This document shows positions 23,307-32,544 of a DNA stretch of 37,183 nt, piece by piece; position 1 is the stretch's first letter, and each line of letters starts with the position of its first letter. The position numbers and the translations under genes are program-made. Source of the stretch: Peptococcaceae bacterium BICA1-8 (GTDB lineage: Bacteria > Bacillota > Peptococcia > Peptococcales > BICA1-8). The stretch is taken from assembly GCA_000802045.1 (NCBI GenBank), contig JUEF01000127.1, positions 1-37,183 of the forward strand. The letters are read 5' to 3'. Under the pieces are notes generated by a model. It did not search any database. It was not told where the DNA came from and saw only the letters and a list, made by a program, of their open reading frames with translations.

Positions 23307-23516
23307 CTATGGATGTATTTGCTTAATCAAAAATTCTATACCTTTATTCGGGTCGGGTACTTTAACGCCTATCGTCTGAAGAAGACTTAAAGTAAAACCA
23401 ATGGCCAACAGAATAAAAATAACTGTCAATTCGCCCCACTGCCTTTTTTTAATAAGTACCGGGACTTGAATAAAAGCTATTCCGCTAAAAGTGAGGATTA
23501 ATATAAAAACCTTCAT
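23307..23516 (-). CDS. Small two-helix membrane protein of the ger operon (D-subunit-like)
   Basis: A 69-residue protein with two membrane helices (about residues 2-22 and 30-50) separated by the basic turn KKRQWGE, and a short tail VPDPNKGIEFLIKQIHP. It is the last gene of the gerA-gerB-gerC cluster, 17 bp after gerC, with GGAGA upstream. Small two-helix D proteins accompany a share of GerA-type receptors and modulate germination in Bacillus; position, size and topology fit that group. Sequence similarity to known D proteins cannot be judged here. Confidence 0.7.
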   Translation of the reverse strand: MKVFILILTFSGIAFIQVPVLIKKRQWGELTVIFILLAIGFTLSLLQTIGVKVPDPNKGIEFLIKQIHP

Positions 23517-23533
23517 CCTATACTTTGTCTCCT

Positions 23534-24739
23534 TTATTCTTCTTTTTTTACGGGATAAGTAAACATACCGACCTCGCGAAGCTTTGCTTCTACTTCTACC
23601 TTAACCTCTATGTTTTGAAATTCTTCATCCCAGCTCTTTTTAAGCTCCTTCCACTCCCCGGGGAATTTCCGATGCACTGCCTCACCAAATTTGAAGATAT
23701 CAACCCCCCATTCCTTTTGTGCCTTGATAAGAGCAGCATTGATTTCATCCTTTATAGCAGCAGCCTGTTTTTTCTCGAGTTCCTTGAAGGTATCAGGCTT
23801 GGTTAAGTCCACTGATTCAGACATTTGTTCTCCAAGATTGCCTTCTTCTTTTACCTCAACGGTAATAACCAGCCTGCCATTTATCATCTCAGGCTTGACC
23901 TCGCTGGATACCTTAATGATTTCAAGAGCTACATTCTTTGTTCCCTCCCGGGGTGACGGGACTACAATAATACCGCTTTTCACCTTGCCCAAAATCCATA
24001 GAAGTCCTCGCGTTTCTATTTCATCGAACCAGCCTATCAGCTTATCCTCTCTAAAAATTGCCGTCCCGTCCAGTTTAACCACTTTTTTTGTCTTTTCATC
24101 TTCTTTCATTTCATCTATTTCATCTTTTTTCTTTTCTAATAATTCGATTCCAGGAATGAAAGGGTCGCTGGTTTTACTGGCAAGGGTTTTAAGAAGCTCA
24201 TGTAAATCTATTTTTGGTATCTTTGATGTGGCAAAAGTCGCTTTCACCAGGCTTTCTATTGCATCTGCAGGGACTTTCTCCTGCTCATGTTCCGCTTCTA
24301 TTATATCTTTAGTTTTTCCTCTGGCTATAAGTACATAGACACGAAGCCGGGTTTCATGGTCGCGGTCAAAAAAATCAAGCAGTGGCGCAATTCCTGCTCT
24401 GGCTGCTTCTTCGCCAATCACGATAATCTTGTTAAAAGGGATGAATAATTTCCTGTCTGCTTCCATTGTGGCATTCCTGAAAGCATCAAAAATAGTCTGT
24501 CCTGTACTTGTCAATGTCCATACGCCTTTACTTCCTCCACCTCCGCCTGCTGAACCCAGTGTTTTAATTTCACTAGGTTTTAGTATCTGAAAAGTGAGGC
24601 TGATTTGTCCGTTTTCCGTCCGATCAATACCTACAGCCTGAACTATAGACAGGGTATTTAACTCCCTTCTGTTCCAGCAGCCTGTTAATACAACCAGCAG
24701 TAATATAAATATGAAGCAACCAAGTGTTCGTTTCTTCAT
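23534..24739 (-). CDS. gerC: Spore germination protein GerC family (lipoprotein)
   Basis: The C subunit of a GerA-type germinant receptor, a lipoprotein on the outer face of the inner spore membrane. From the ATG at 24739 the product (401 residues) begins MKKRTLGCFIFILLLVV and has lipobox LTGC, then WNRRELNTLSIVQAVGIDR, typical for Ger(x)C proteins. The upstream in-frame codon at 24823 lies within gerB and is not used; AAGGAGTG precedes the chosen ATG. The start overlaps the gerB stop (ATGA). A Lys/Glu/Asp-rich segment near residues 210-230 (KKKDEIDEMKEDEKTKK) is an insertion-like charged loop. Confidence 0.93.
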   Translation of the reverse strand: MKKRTLGCFIFILLLVVLTGCWNRRELNTLSIVQAVGIDRTENGQISLTFQILKPSEIKTLGSAGGGGGSKGVWTLTSTGQTIFDAFRNATMEADRKLFIPFNKIIVIGEEAARAGIAPLLDFFDRDHETRLRVYVLIARGKTKDIIEAEHEQEKVPADAIESLVKATFATSKIPKIDLHELLKTLASKTSDPFIPGIELLEKKKDEIDEMKEDEKTKKVVKLDGTAIFREDKLIGWFDEIETRGLLWILGKVKSGIIVVPSPREGTKNVALEIIKVSSEVKPEMINGRLVITVEVKEEGNLGEQMSESVDLTKPDTFKELEKKQAAAIKDEINAALIKAQKEWGVDIFKFGEAVHRKFPGEWKELKKSWDEEFQNIEVKVEVEAKLREVGMFTYPVKKEE

Positions 24740-25833
24740 TTCTGTCTCACTCCTTTTTTCCTGAAAATAGCTATGAATAAAAGAATGGATGGTATGAATA
24801 CCATAAAAAACAAAGAATACCATGTAAATATTTTATAGGAGGTGAATTCCTTCAATTCGACAATACTTGGCCCTATCAATATGCCTAACGGAATAATAAT
24901 GGTACCTACCGGAAGGATGAGGGGTCTATAGTCTTTTAAATTGAATAACTGACCCATTCCCAGTACCGCTAAATAATAGTAGAATGTTATTTTAATAAAC
25001 ACACCCAGTACCCAAATTCCCATGTGGACGGATTCTATTCGTTCTAAAAAACCGCCGATACTTACCAGTCTAACTGCACTAAAGAATGAAAATAAGCGAT
25101 TCTTCACTTCTTCCACTCCGAAAATAGCCAGTATTGTAATGGTGATTATTAAAAAGAAGATAAGCCTTAATAAAAAAGTGAATATAAAAACAGTTTTTGC
25201 TTTTTTCCGGTCATTCAGGTAGGGAAGGACCATGGCAATTCCTATAATTTCAACCGATCTGGCTGCAATGGTAAATCCGCCGTGAAGTACGGGAAGAAAC
25301 CCTTTTTCCAGTACAGGAGTAAAAACTTCCAGGTTCATATCTTTAGCCAGCAATACAACAATTGTTATGGACGCAATCATGATGATGGGTGCTATAATTT
25401 CAGACATGCGCCCCATCACTTCAACGCCGTTCCGGGCGGCATAAGCGCAAAAAAGCGTCAGGGAAATCCCAAAAAAAAGCATAGGCGTCTCCGGTGCTAC
25501 AGCGGTTGTAAGGAATTTGCAGAACTGGCATAAGGTTATTGCAGTAAAATGAATAATAAACCATACATAAAGCACCCCTATCAGTTTGCCTGCTTTTCCA
25601 ACGATGGACTGACTGTACTGTATGATACTCTGGCTTGGGAACCTCTTCCACAGGAGGTAGACAGGAACCGCGAACAACAACTGGATAGGGAAACTCAGTA
25701 GCCCGGACAGCCATACGTCCTGGTTTTTCGGCGGGGATGTCAGGGCAGGGAGATAAGTAAATGTCAATGTGATCCTTGTAATAAAAATAAGGTATATAAG
25801 TTGTTTATAGGTGATTCTTCCATCCTCCAACAT
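24736..25833 (-). CDS. gerB: Spore germination protein GerB family (permease subunit)
   Basis: The B subunit of the germinant receptor, belonging to the APC-like spore permease family; in studied systems it binds the nutrient germinant. The 365 residues form about ten membrane helices, starting MLEDGRITYKQLIYLIFITR, with PPKNQDVWLSGLLSFP in the family-typical position. AAGGAGAG lies before the ATG. It starts 18 bp after the gerA stop and overlaps gerC by 4 bp. The germinant specificity cannot be read from the sequence. Confidence 0.94.
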   Translation of the reverse strand: MLEDGRITYKQLIYLIFITRITLTFTYLPALTSPPKNQDVWLSGLLSFPIQLLFAVPVYLLWKRFPSQSIIQYSQSIVGKAGKLIGVLYVWFIIHFTAITLCQFCKFLTTAVAPETPMLFFGISLTLFCAYAARNGVEVMGRMSEIIAPIIMIASITIVVLLAKDMNLEVFTPVLEKGFLPVLHGGFTIAARSVEIIGIAMVLPYLNDRKKAKTVFIFTFLLRLIFFLIITITILAIFGVEEVKNRLFSFFSAVRLVSIGGFLERIESVHMGIWVLGVFIKITFYYYLAVLGMGQLFNLKDYRPLILPVGTIIIPLGILIGPSIVELKEFTSYKIFTWYSLFFMVFIPSILLFIAIFRKKGVRQK

Positions 25834-25851
25834 TCTGTTTCTCTCCTTACT

Positions 25852-27459
25852 CTAATTTTTTGTATCATCTTCAGGTGGCTTCGGCATCTGCCCACCTTTT
25901 TGCCTGACAGGGTTTTTTACACTCAAAACACGGGGTCTTGTCAACATAGCCCACCAGGGGACCCTGATAAATACATCCTTCATATCGGAAAATGTTGCCG
26001 GTGCAAGCGGTGATGTATAGGGAATCCCCAAAGAGCGCAGAGAACAAAGGTGAGTTAAAACACCTGAAATACCAAGCATGATCCCAAATAACCCCGCAAC
26101 TCCTGAACAAAGAGTTAAAAAAAGCCTTGTAATAGCACCTGCATCTGATATAGATGGCACTACAAAAGATGAAATGGCGGTAAGAGCTATAACGATTACC
26201 ATGGGGGCACCTATAATTCCCGCCGAAACAGCTGCCTCACCTATCACCAGGGCCCCCACGATGCTAATAGCCTGGCCGACGGGACGGGGCAGGCGCACTC
26301 CGGCCTCTCGCAGGATTTCGAAGGTTATCCCCATAATCAGGGCTTCTATGAGGGCAGGGAAAGGCAAACCTTCTGCGGATGCCGCCATTGTAATGAGCAA
26401 AGGGGGCGGCAACAATTCCTGATGAAAGGTTGTAAGTGCCACATAAATGGCTGGAGACAAGATACTAATTGCAAAGGAGAGGTAACGGAGGCACCTTATA
26501 AGACTGCTGTAGAAGGGTCGTGAATAATAGTCCTCGCTGCTCTGAAAAGCCTCTACAAATAGGTAGGGTACGGTCAACACAAAAGGAGTTCCGTCAACTA
26601 GGATTGCCACCCTTCCTTCCAATATTTTGGCGCCTACTATATCCGGCTTTTCGCTGTTACCCACTGTTGGAAATATCGATAAGGGCGCATCTTCTATGAA
26701 GGACTCTATATAGCCTGATTCCAGGATAGAGTCGATTTCTATTCTTTCAAGACGCTTCTTAACCTCCCTGACTATTTTTTCATTGGCAATGCCCTTTATA
26801 TAGGCTATACAGACATCCGTTTGAGTTTCTTTACCTATCTTAAGGGATTCAATTTTCAGATTGGGGTTCTTAATTTTTCTTCGTATCAGGGCGGTATTGG
26901 TCCGAATAGTCTCCACAAAGCCTTCCCTAGGCCCTCTCACCACTGTCTCAGTGACCGGCTCGGTAACCCCCCTAGTTTCCCAGCCGCGGATGGATATAAT
27001 TAGTGCTGTATCTGAACCATCGAGGAATAATACAACATCCCCCGATAAAACAGCATCTATCGCATCTTTTAGTGTTCTGGATTCTTTGACGCTGGCAATG
27101 GACAGCGCACATTCCTTGACATATCGAAACACATTATCTTTATTTATACCTTGACTAGGTTGGGCAAGACGGGCCTCCAGCATCAGGGATTTCAACAGGC
27201 TTTCATTGATCGCAAACTTATCTACCAAACCATCCACAAAAATCAAAAAGGCTTTTACCTGTTGTTCAACCCCAATTTTAAATTCTCTTATCACGATATC
27301 ACTGGCATCTTCAAAAACAGCCTTAAGTGAGTTTAAATTAACCTGCAAATCATGTGATAACTGCCGGCTATTTTTTGTTAAAGTGTCCTCTTTCAAAGTT
27401 TTATTTTTACTACCCTGAAAACCTAATAGTTTAATTTTATTCATAATTTTACGGAACAC
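25852..27459 (-). CDS. gerA: Spore germination protein GerA family
   Basis: The A subunit of the germinant receptor, which forms an oligomeric membrane channel. The 535 residues comprise a soluble N-terminal part (to about 300) with FLDGSDTALIISIRGWETRGVTEP-type core and LVDGTPFVLTVPYLFVE, then several membrane helices with LPFPALIEALIMGITFEILREAG and LPRPVGQAISIVGALVIGEAAVSAG, all GerA hallmarks. The start is GTG at 27459 with GGGAG about 12 nt upstream; an ATG 15 bp downstream is possible. It is the first gene of the operon. A forespore sigma-G promoter is expected, but I could not place one confidently. Confidence 0.94.
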   Translation of the reverse strand: MFRKIMNKIKLLGFQGSKNKTLKEDTLTKNSRQLSHDLQVNLNSLKAVFEDASDIVIREFKIGVEQQVKAFLIFVDGLVDKFAINESLLKSLMLEARLAQPSQGINKDNVFRYVKECALSIASVKESRTLKDAIDAVLSGDVVLFLDGSDTALIISIRGWETRGVTEPVTETVVRGPREGFVETIRTNTALIRRKIKNPNLKIESLKIGKETQTDVCIAYIKGIANEKIVREVKKRLERIEIDSILESGYIESFIEDAPLSIFPTVGNSEKPDIVGAKILEGRVAILVDGTPFVLTVPYLFVEAFQSSEDYYSRPFYSSLIRCLRYLSFAISILSPAIYVALTTFHQELLPPPLLITMAASAEGLPFPALIEALIMGITFEILREAGVRLPRPVGQAISIVGALVIGEAAVSAGIIGAPMVIVIALTAISSFVVPSISDAGAITRLFLTLCSGVAGLFGIMLGISGVLTHLCSLRSLGIPYTSPLAPATFSDMKDVFIRVPWWAMLTRPRVLSVKNPVRQKGGQMPKPPEDDTKN

Positions 27460-27572
27460 CTTAAACCATTTCTCCCTTTATTTGCTATAAAATATTTTCC
27501 ATTATATGTATTGTTTATATTGTAACTATCTTTTATACTTCTTAAAGTTTGTTATGTGCATCATAAAATAAC

Positions 27573-27607
27573 AACCCCCCTAAAGTTTTGCTGACTTCAG
27601 GGGGGTT
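27573..27607 (-). terminator. Terminator after nadA-nadB-nadC
   Basis: AACCCCCCT-GAAGT on the minus strand pairs with ACTTTAGGGGGGTT (one A-C mismatch), then GTTATTTT follows. It lies 15 bp past the nadC stop and separates the nad operon from gerA. Confidence 0.8.
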
Positions 27608-27622
27608 CCGTTTCTTAAAGGT

Positions 27623-28453
27623 TTAAGTAAATTTCAGACTGATATCCAAAGCTTTAACAGAATGGGTGATCGCTCCCACAGAGATTATATCAACACTTGT
27701 TTCCGCTATCTGCCGCACATTTGTATGAGTAATATTACCCGAGGCTTCAAGAATAGCCCGGCCTTTATTCCGTAAAACAGCTTCTCTCATCGTACCGCAA
27801 TCCATGTTATCCAGTAAGATGATGTCAGCACCTGAATTTATAGCTTCTTCCAGTTGTTCCAGTGTTTCCACTTCGATTTCTATTTTCATGGTATGTGGAA
27901 TTGTCTTTTCGGCCATCTCGATAGCTTTTTTAATGCTCCCACTGGCTTTAATATGATTATCTTTAATCAATACAGCCTCCGATAAATTAAAACGGTGGTT
28001 ATGTCCTCCGCCCATTCGTACTGCGTATTTTTCCAGAATTCTCAAGCCAGGGGTCGTTTTTCTGGTATCCACCAATTTGGTGTTGAAGCCTTGTAGTGAA
28101 TCCACATACTTAGCGGTTTCCGTGGCAGTACCCGACATTCGCTGCAAGAGATTTAAGGCCAGTCGTTCTCCTTTAAGGATATTTTTTGCTTTACCTCTAA
28201 TAACGGCAAAGACTTCCCCTTTTTTTACCCTATCCCCATCTTTTACCCGGCCATCAATTATTATCCCCGGGTCTAAGATCGAAAAGACCCTTTTCATAAC
28301 CTCGAGTCCAGCTATCACACCGTTTTCCTTAGCTATAAACTCCCCTGAAGCAACTAACTTCTCATCTATAAGAGAATCTGTTGTAACATCTCCATTATTC
28401 ATATCCTCTTTTAGCCAGTCCGCTATTTTTTCATCAATGATCAACCAATTCAT
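27623..28453 (-). CDS. nadC: Quinolinate phosphoribosyltransferase (NadC)
   Basis: Converts quinolinate and PRPP to nicotinate mononucleotide, the third step of de novo NAD synthesis. The 276-residue protein has LNLLQRMSGTAT, the substrate motif DTRKTTPGLR, then RMGGGHNHRFNLSEAVLIKDNH and IIEVSVGAI-like C-terminal strand (IISVGAITHS). Full length for the family. The start ATG overlaps the nadB stop by 4 bp (ATGA), so the genes are translationally coupled. Confidence 0.97.
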   Translation of the reverse strand: MNWLIIDEKIADWLKEDMNNGDVTTDSLIDEKLVASGEFIAKENGVIAGLEVMKRVFSILDPGIIIDGRVKDGDRVKKGEVFAVIRGKAKNILKGERLALNLLQRMSGTATETAKYVDSLQGFNTKLVDTRKTTPGLRILEKYAVRMGGGHNHRFNLSEAVLIKDNHIKASGSIKKAIEMAEKTIPHTMKIEIEVETLEQLEEAINSGADIILLDNMDCGTMREAVLRNKGRAILEASGNITHTNVRQIAETSVDIISVGAITHSVKALDISLKFT

Positions 28454-29964
28454 GCTCTAAGCATCCCCTTTTCTTCCCCTAAATAGTGGGCTCCTATGCT
28501 TTTTTTCCTTTTCAATGCCTGGTGGGTAATCGACTTAGCTGTAGTTAATATATTAAAACACTCAATGAACTCTTTGTTGAGGCATTTCTTTTTCTGCAGA
28601 GAATTTTCTATTTCATTTAACATCTTACAGCAATTGTTAAGCCCTTCCACACTCCGGATTATTCCTGCATACTTTCTCATGGACACCTGTATTTTTTCCC
28701 GTTCTGCGGAAACATCACAGTTACCTGGGGGAAGCATCTCCGTTCTTTGCTCCCTACTCTGAGAAAGGTCTTTGATATTTTCAATGCTGGCAGTAATCAT
28801 TTTCGAGGCCCTATTGGCAAAAACCAGAGCTTCCAACAAAGAATTGGAAGCAAGTCGGTTTGCTCCATGAACGCCTGTGCAGGCCGTCTCACCACATGCG
28901 TATAGCCCGGGAATGCTTGTCCGGGCCCATAAATCGGTTTTAATTCCCCCCATTAGATAATGCTGGGCAGGAGATACCGGTATCATCGCCGTTGATATGT
29001 CAATCCCATATTCCCTACATTTCCCTGTTATATTAGGAAAACGTTTAAATATATATGCCCTGTTTAAGTGGGTTAGATCAAGAAACACGTGCTCAGCTTG
29101 TGTTTTATCCATCTCACTTATGATAGCTCTTGAAACAACATCCCGCGGTGCTAATTCTTGCCGCTCATCATAGTTATGCATAAATCTTTCCCCATGGATA
29201 TTCTTTAGGACAGCGCCTTCCCCCCTGACAGCTTCCGATATTAAAAACCTCTTGTTTTCCTTGCTATAGAAAACCGTAGGATGAAACTGAACGAACTCCA
29301 TGTCCTTAATTTCCGCTCCAGCCCGCTCGGCCATGGTAATTGCATCCCCCGTAAGAGTAGATGCATTTGTGGTAATCCCATAGATCATCCCTAGACCGCC
29401 CGCGGCTAAAATGACCGACTTGGCATAATAGTAATTTAATTTATCCTTCTCCAGAGCTAAAACACCAATGCAGCGATTGTTACTCATCAAGATATCTACA
29501 CATAAGCTGTATTCTATAATTTTTATGTTGGGTCGGCTTTGAGCATTTCTGATTAATACATCCATGAGGCCTTTACCGGTAGCGTCACCATCAATATGCA
29601 GGATCCTTGCCCTGCCGTGACCCCCTTCCCTTGTTAGAGAAAGTTTTCCGTTCTCCTGGTCAAAGCTTACACCCATCCTTTGTAAATTACAGATGTTTTG
29701 TGCCGCCTCATCAACTAATACATGCAGAGCTTGCAGATTACAGATACCTGCTCCGGCTCTGAGTGTATCGTTAACATGATCTTCCGGTTTATCATGCTCC
29801 TCATCAAAGACAGCTGCAATTCCGCCTTGAGCTAGATAGGAATTGGATTCCTTCATTAGGTCTTTAGTTAATACTATAACTTTTAAGGACGGATCCAACA
29901 GTAAAGCGGCGTAAAGCCCTGCAAGTCCGCTGCCAACTATAAGCACATCACACTTTTTGTTCAT
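28450..29964 (-). CDS. nadB: L-aspartate oxidase (NadB)
   Basis: A flavoenzyme oxidising aspartate to iminoaspartate, which NadA uses. About 504 residues: an N-terminal FAD motif DVLIVGSGLAGLYAALLL, the active-site region LTREGGHGRARILHIDGDATG, GIKTDLWARTSIPGLYACGE and GANRLASNSLLEALVFA. The C-terminal helical domain is complete. In anaerobes fumarate rather than oxygen is the likely electron acceptor (family knowledge). I start at the ATG at 29964, where AGGGTGG is well spaced; the frame opens 9 bp earlier at a GTG. It lies 26 bp after nadA. Confidence 0.96.
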   Translation of the reverse strand: MNKKCDVLIVGSGLAGLYAALLLDPSLKVIVLTKDLMKESNSYLAQGGIAAVFDEEHDKPEDHVNDTLRAGAGICNLQALHVLVDEAAQNICNLQRMGVSFDQENGKLSLTREGGHGRARILHIDGDATGKGLMDVLIRNAQSRPNIKIIEYSLCVDILMSNNRCIGVLALEKDKLNYYYAKSVILAAGGLGMIYGITTNASTLTGDAITMAERAGAEIKDMEFVQFHPTVFYSKENKRFLISEAVRGEGAVLKNIHGERFMHNYDERQELAPRDVVSRAIISEMDKTQAEHVFLDLTHLNRAYIFKRFPNITGKCREYGIDISTAMIPVSPAQHYLMGGIKTDLWARTSIPGLYACGETACTGVHGANRLASNSLLEALVFANRASKMITASIENIKDLSQSREQRTEMLPPGNCDVSAEREKIQVSMRKYAGIIRSVEGLNNCCKMLNEIENSLQKKKCLNKEFIECFNILTTAKSITHQALKRKKSIGAHYLGEEKGMLRA

Positions 29965-29990
29965 AATTACCACCCTGTATAGAGAATATA

Positions 29991-30902
29991 TCAGGAAAAT
30001 TTCAACATCTTATCTAAAGCTGTAACCGCTTTTTCCCGGATCACAGCATCCACCTTGATTTGATTTCTCATCTCCGTGAGTACGTTATATACATCTTCCA
30101 GCCTCGTTTTTTTCATATTGGGGCAAATCAAGTGAGGTGAAAGCATGAAAAATTTTTTATTAGGACTTTCCTGTTGAAGCCTGTATAATATCCCCATTTC
30201 AGTGCCGATAATGAGATCCTCAGCACGGCTTTCCCTGGTATATTTCAAAATGTGGGAAGTACTTCCCACAAAATCGGCTTTTCCGATGACTTCCGGCCTA
30301 CATTCGGGATGAACCAATATAGGGGCCTCAGGATATTTTTTTCTTACATCCTCGATATCTTTTTCCGTAACCCTATGATGAGTAACACAAAATCCATCCC
30401 ACAGGATGATCTTTTTTTCCGGAACATGTTTGGCCACAAAACTGCCTAGATTTTTGTCGGGGATAAAGATGATTTCTTTTTCCGGTATGTTTCTGATAAG
30501 ATTAATCGCGTTTGAGGATGTGCAGCAATAATCACTGACCGCTTTTACCTCTACCGAAGAGTTAATATAACATACAACGGCGGCCTGGGGATTCTCTTTT
30601 TTTAGCTTGATAACATCTTCTGCGGCGATCATATCAGCCATAGGACAACCCGCATCCATTACAGGCAGCAAAACTGTTTTATCAGGAGAAAGAATCTTGG
30701 CGGTCTCAGCCATAAATCTTACACCACAGAAAACAATGGCTTGGGCCTCAGTCTCTGCCGCTTTTCTGCTTAATTCAAGTGAATCTCCCGTAAAATCCGC
30801 TATATCCTGTATTTCCTCAACCTGGTACAAGTGGGCCAAAATTACTGCTTTTCTTTGCTCCCTTAGTCTTTTAATTTCTTCTGTCAATTTGCTTTTATCC
30901 AT
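29991..30902 (-). CDS. nadA: Quinolinate synthase (NadA)
   Basis: A [4Fe-4S] enzyme condensing iminoaspartate with dihydroxyacetone phosphate to quinolinate. The 303 residues hold the three domain repeats of NadA, with the cluster cysteines expected in VVCYINSSVEVKA, HPECRPEVIG and PHLICPNMKKT, and AHLYQVEEIQDIADFTGDS at the N-terminus. GAGGGAGGA precedes the ATG. First gene of nadA-nadB-nadC, under a clear sigma-A promoter with direct repeats behind it. Full length for the short bacterial form. Confidence 0.97.
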   Translation of the reverse strand: MDKSKLTEEIKRLREQRKAVILAHLYQVEEIQDIADFTGDSLELSRKAAETEAQAIVFCGVRFMAETAKILSPDKTVLLPVMDAGCPMADMIAAEDVIKLKKENPQAAVVCYINSSVEVKAVSDYCCTSSNAINLIRNIPEKEIIFIPDKNLGSFVAKHVPEKKIILWDGFCVTHHRVTEKDIEDVRKKYPEAPILVHPECRPEVIGKADFVGSTSHILKYTRESRAEDLIIGTEMGILYRLQQESPNKKFFMLSPHLICPNMKKTRLEDVYNVLTEMRNQIKVDAVIREKAVTALDKMLKFS

Positions 30903-30922
30903 TAAAATCCTCCCTCTCGAAT

Positions 30923-30941
30923 CTTGTCATCTGTCTTGTCA
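30923..30941 (-). promoter_or_regulatory. Candidate operator of the nad operon
   Basis: CTTGTCA occurs twice as direct repeats (30923-30929 and 30935-30941), 12 bp apart, between promoter and nadA. The combined stretch CATCTGTCTTGTCAG resembles NiaR-type sites of Firmicute NAD genes as I remember them. It would block elongation or initiation in response to niacin. The match is tentative. Confidence 0.4.
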
Positions 30942-30951
30942 GTTGTAAACT

Positions 30952-30980
30952 ATTATAGGTACTATTTGTATTTTTGTAAA
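30952..30980 (-). promoter_or_regulatory. Sigma-A promoter of nadA-nadB-nadC
   Basis: On the minus strand TTTACA (30980-30975) is followed after 17 bp by a perfect TATAAT (30957-30952). The start would lie just upstream of the CTTGTCA direct repeats. Confidence 0.85.
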
Positions 30981-31068
30981 TACCTTTTTACCTCATTCTT
31001 CTCCCGTATCTATAACAGCGATAGACATTCATACCGAACTTGAAAGATGTAGCCTGCGAAAGGCTCAT

Positions 31069-31118
31069 AAAAATAATGGCCCATCAGGGGAAAACCCTCT
31101 GGATAGGCCATTATTTTT
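31069..31118 (-). terminator. Rho-independent terminator after thiC
   Basis: AAAAATAATGGCC pairs perfectly with GGCCATTATTTTT around an inner CCAGAGGG/CCCCTGATGG arm. The symmetrical A/T flanks could serve both directions. It lies 2 bp past the thiC stop. Confidence 0.85.
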
Positions 31119-31120
31119 AT

Positions 31121-32419
31121 TCAACACCCTGTAAACTCAATACCCAGATATTCACTGACCAGCTTATAGGCGCAAAATTTTCCGCACATCGTACAACATT
31201 CCTGATTGTCCTCATTTTTATCTTTCCGCATCTTTAATGCTTTTTCCGGGTCTATGGCTAACTCAATTTGCTTTTTCCAATCTAGTTTTTTCCGGGCCTT
31301 GGCCATTTCCAGGTCCCATTCCCAGGCTCCTTTGACACCTTTAACCAGATCAGCAGCATGAGCGGCTATCCTGGCAGCGACAACTCCTTCTTTAACATCC
31401 TCCGCCGTGGGCAGCCCCAGATGTTCCGCCGGCGTTACATAGCAAAGAAAATCAGCGCCGGAAGAAGCTGCTATGGCCCCGCCGATGGCGGAAGTAATGT
31501 GGTCATAACCGGGGGCAATGTCTGTCACCAGCGGGCCTAGAACATAAAATGGCGCATTATGGCACAGGGTCTTTTCCAGTTTCATATTGGCCTCGATCTG
31601 GTCTAAGGGAACATGCCCGGGTCCTTCCACCATCACCTGCACCCCGGCTTCCCTGGCCCGTTTCACCAACCCGCCCAGGATAATCAATTCCATAATCTGC
31701 GGTGAATCGGTAGCATCGGCAAGACAGCCGGGTCTCAACCCATCCCCCAGACTTAAAGTTACGTCATATTTTCGGGCTATCTCCAGCAGCCTGTCAAATT
31801 GCTCAAACAAGGGGTTTTGTTTTTGATGGTGCAGCATCCAGGCCGTAATAAAAGACCCACCCCGGGAGACAATATCCATCACCCTCCCTCTGGCTCTTAG
31901 TTCCTGGATAACTTCCAGGGTCACACCGCAGTGCACTGTGATAAAATCGGCGCCATCTTCACAATGTTTCTCAATTCCCGCGAAGATCTCGTCCTCAGTC
32001 ATTTCCACCATACCCTGATCCCTCTTTTGGGTCTCCACCAAGACTTGATAAAGGGGGACCGTACCAATCATCACAGGACTGGCCTCAATAATTTTCTTTC
32101 TTATCAGGTCAATATCTCCCCCTGTGCTTAAATCCATTACAGAGTGGGCGCCTGCTTTAACGGCCACGGACAGTTTCTCCAGTTCCTTTTCTATTTCCGG
32201 GTAGGCATCAGAGGTACCGATATTGGCATTCACCTTGGTAGAGAGGCCTTTGCCCACAGCCATAGGGAGAATATTTTTATGATTAATATTACAGGGAAGT
32301 ACAGCCTCTCCAGCAGCAATTTTTCCCCTCAGTTCTTCCGGGTTCATTCTATCAAACCGGGCGGCTTTTTCCATTTCTTTTGTAATAATTCCTTTTTGGG
32401 CAGCTTCTAATTGGGTCAT
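31121..32419 (-). CDS. thiC: Phosphomethylpyrimidine synthase (ThiC)
   Basis: A radical SAM enzyme turning aminoimidazole ribotide into the hydroxymethylpyrimidine phosphate of thiamine. About 432 residues, the short form without the plant/proteobacterial N-terminal extension. Visible motifs include SVMDLSTGGDID, GDGLRPGCLADATD, MVEGPGHVPLDQI and the C-terminal cluster motif CTMCGKFCAYK. I start at the ATG at 32419, 7 nt after AAGGTG; the GTG at 32428 overlaps that site. It is a single gene under a TPP riboswitch. By eye its coding sequence is richer in G+C than the hydrogenase genes nearby. Confidence 0.97.
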   Translation of the reverse strand: MTQLEAAQKGIITKEMEKAARFDRMNPEELRGKIAAGEAVLPCNINHKNILPMAVGKGLSTKVNANIGTSDAYPEIEKELEKLSVAVKAGAHSVMDLSTGGDIDLIRKKIIEASPVMIGTVPLYQVLVETQKRDQGMVEMTEDEIFAGIEKHCEDGADFITVHCGVTLEVIQELRARGRVMDIVSRGGSFITAWMLHHQKQNPLFEQFDRLLEIARKYDVTLSLGDGLRPGCLADATDSPQIMELIILGGLVKRAREAGVQVMVEGPGHVPLDQIEANMKLEKTLCHNAPFYVLGPLVTDIAPGYDHITSAIGGAIAASSGADFLCYVTPAEHLGLPTAEDVKEGVVAARIAAHAADLVKGVKGAWEWDLEMAKARKKLDWKKQIELAIDPEKALKMRKDKNEDNQECCTMCGKFCAYKLVSEYLGIEFTGC

Positions 32420-32476
32420 TTTTTTCACACCTTTCTATTAAATCTAATGGTTCTGAGTTGATTCAAGTAATAAAAA

Positions 32477-32505
32477 GCGCAAATCCCCATCTCAGGAATT
32501 TGCGC
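32477..32505 (-). terminator. Riboswitch expression-platform terminator
   Basis: On the minus strand GCGCAAAT pairs with ATTTGCGC around a 13-nt loop and TTTTTATTA follows. It lies between the TPP aptamer and thiC, so TPP-bound RNA should terminate here. Confidence 0.85.
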
Positions 32506-32544
32506 CCAATCACGTCAAGTAATTATAATTGACATAATCTCACC

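Noticed and set aside
27460..27580. Sigma-G promoter before gerA
   Set aside because: A CATATAA-like -10 is present, but no -35 element lies at a correct distance.
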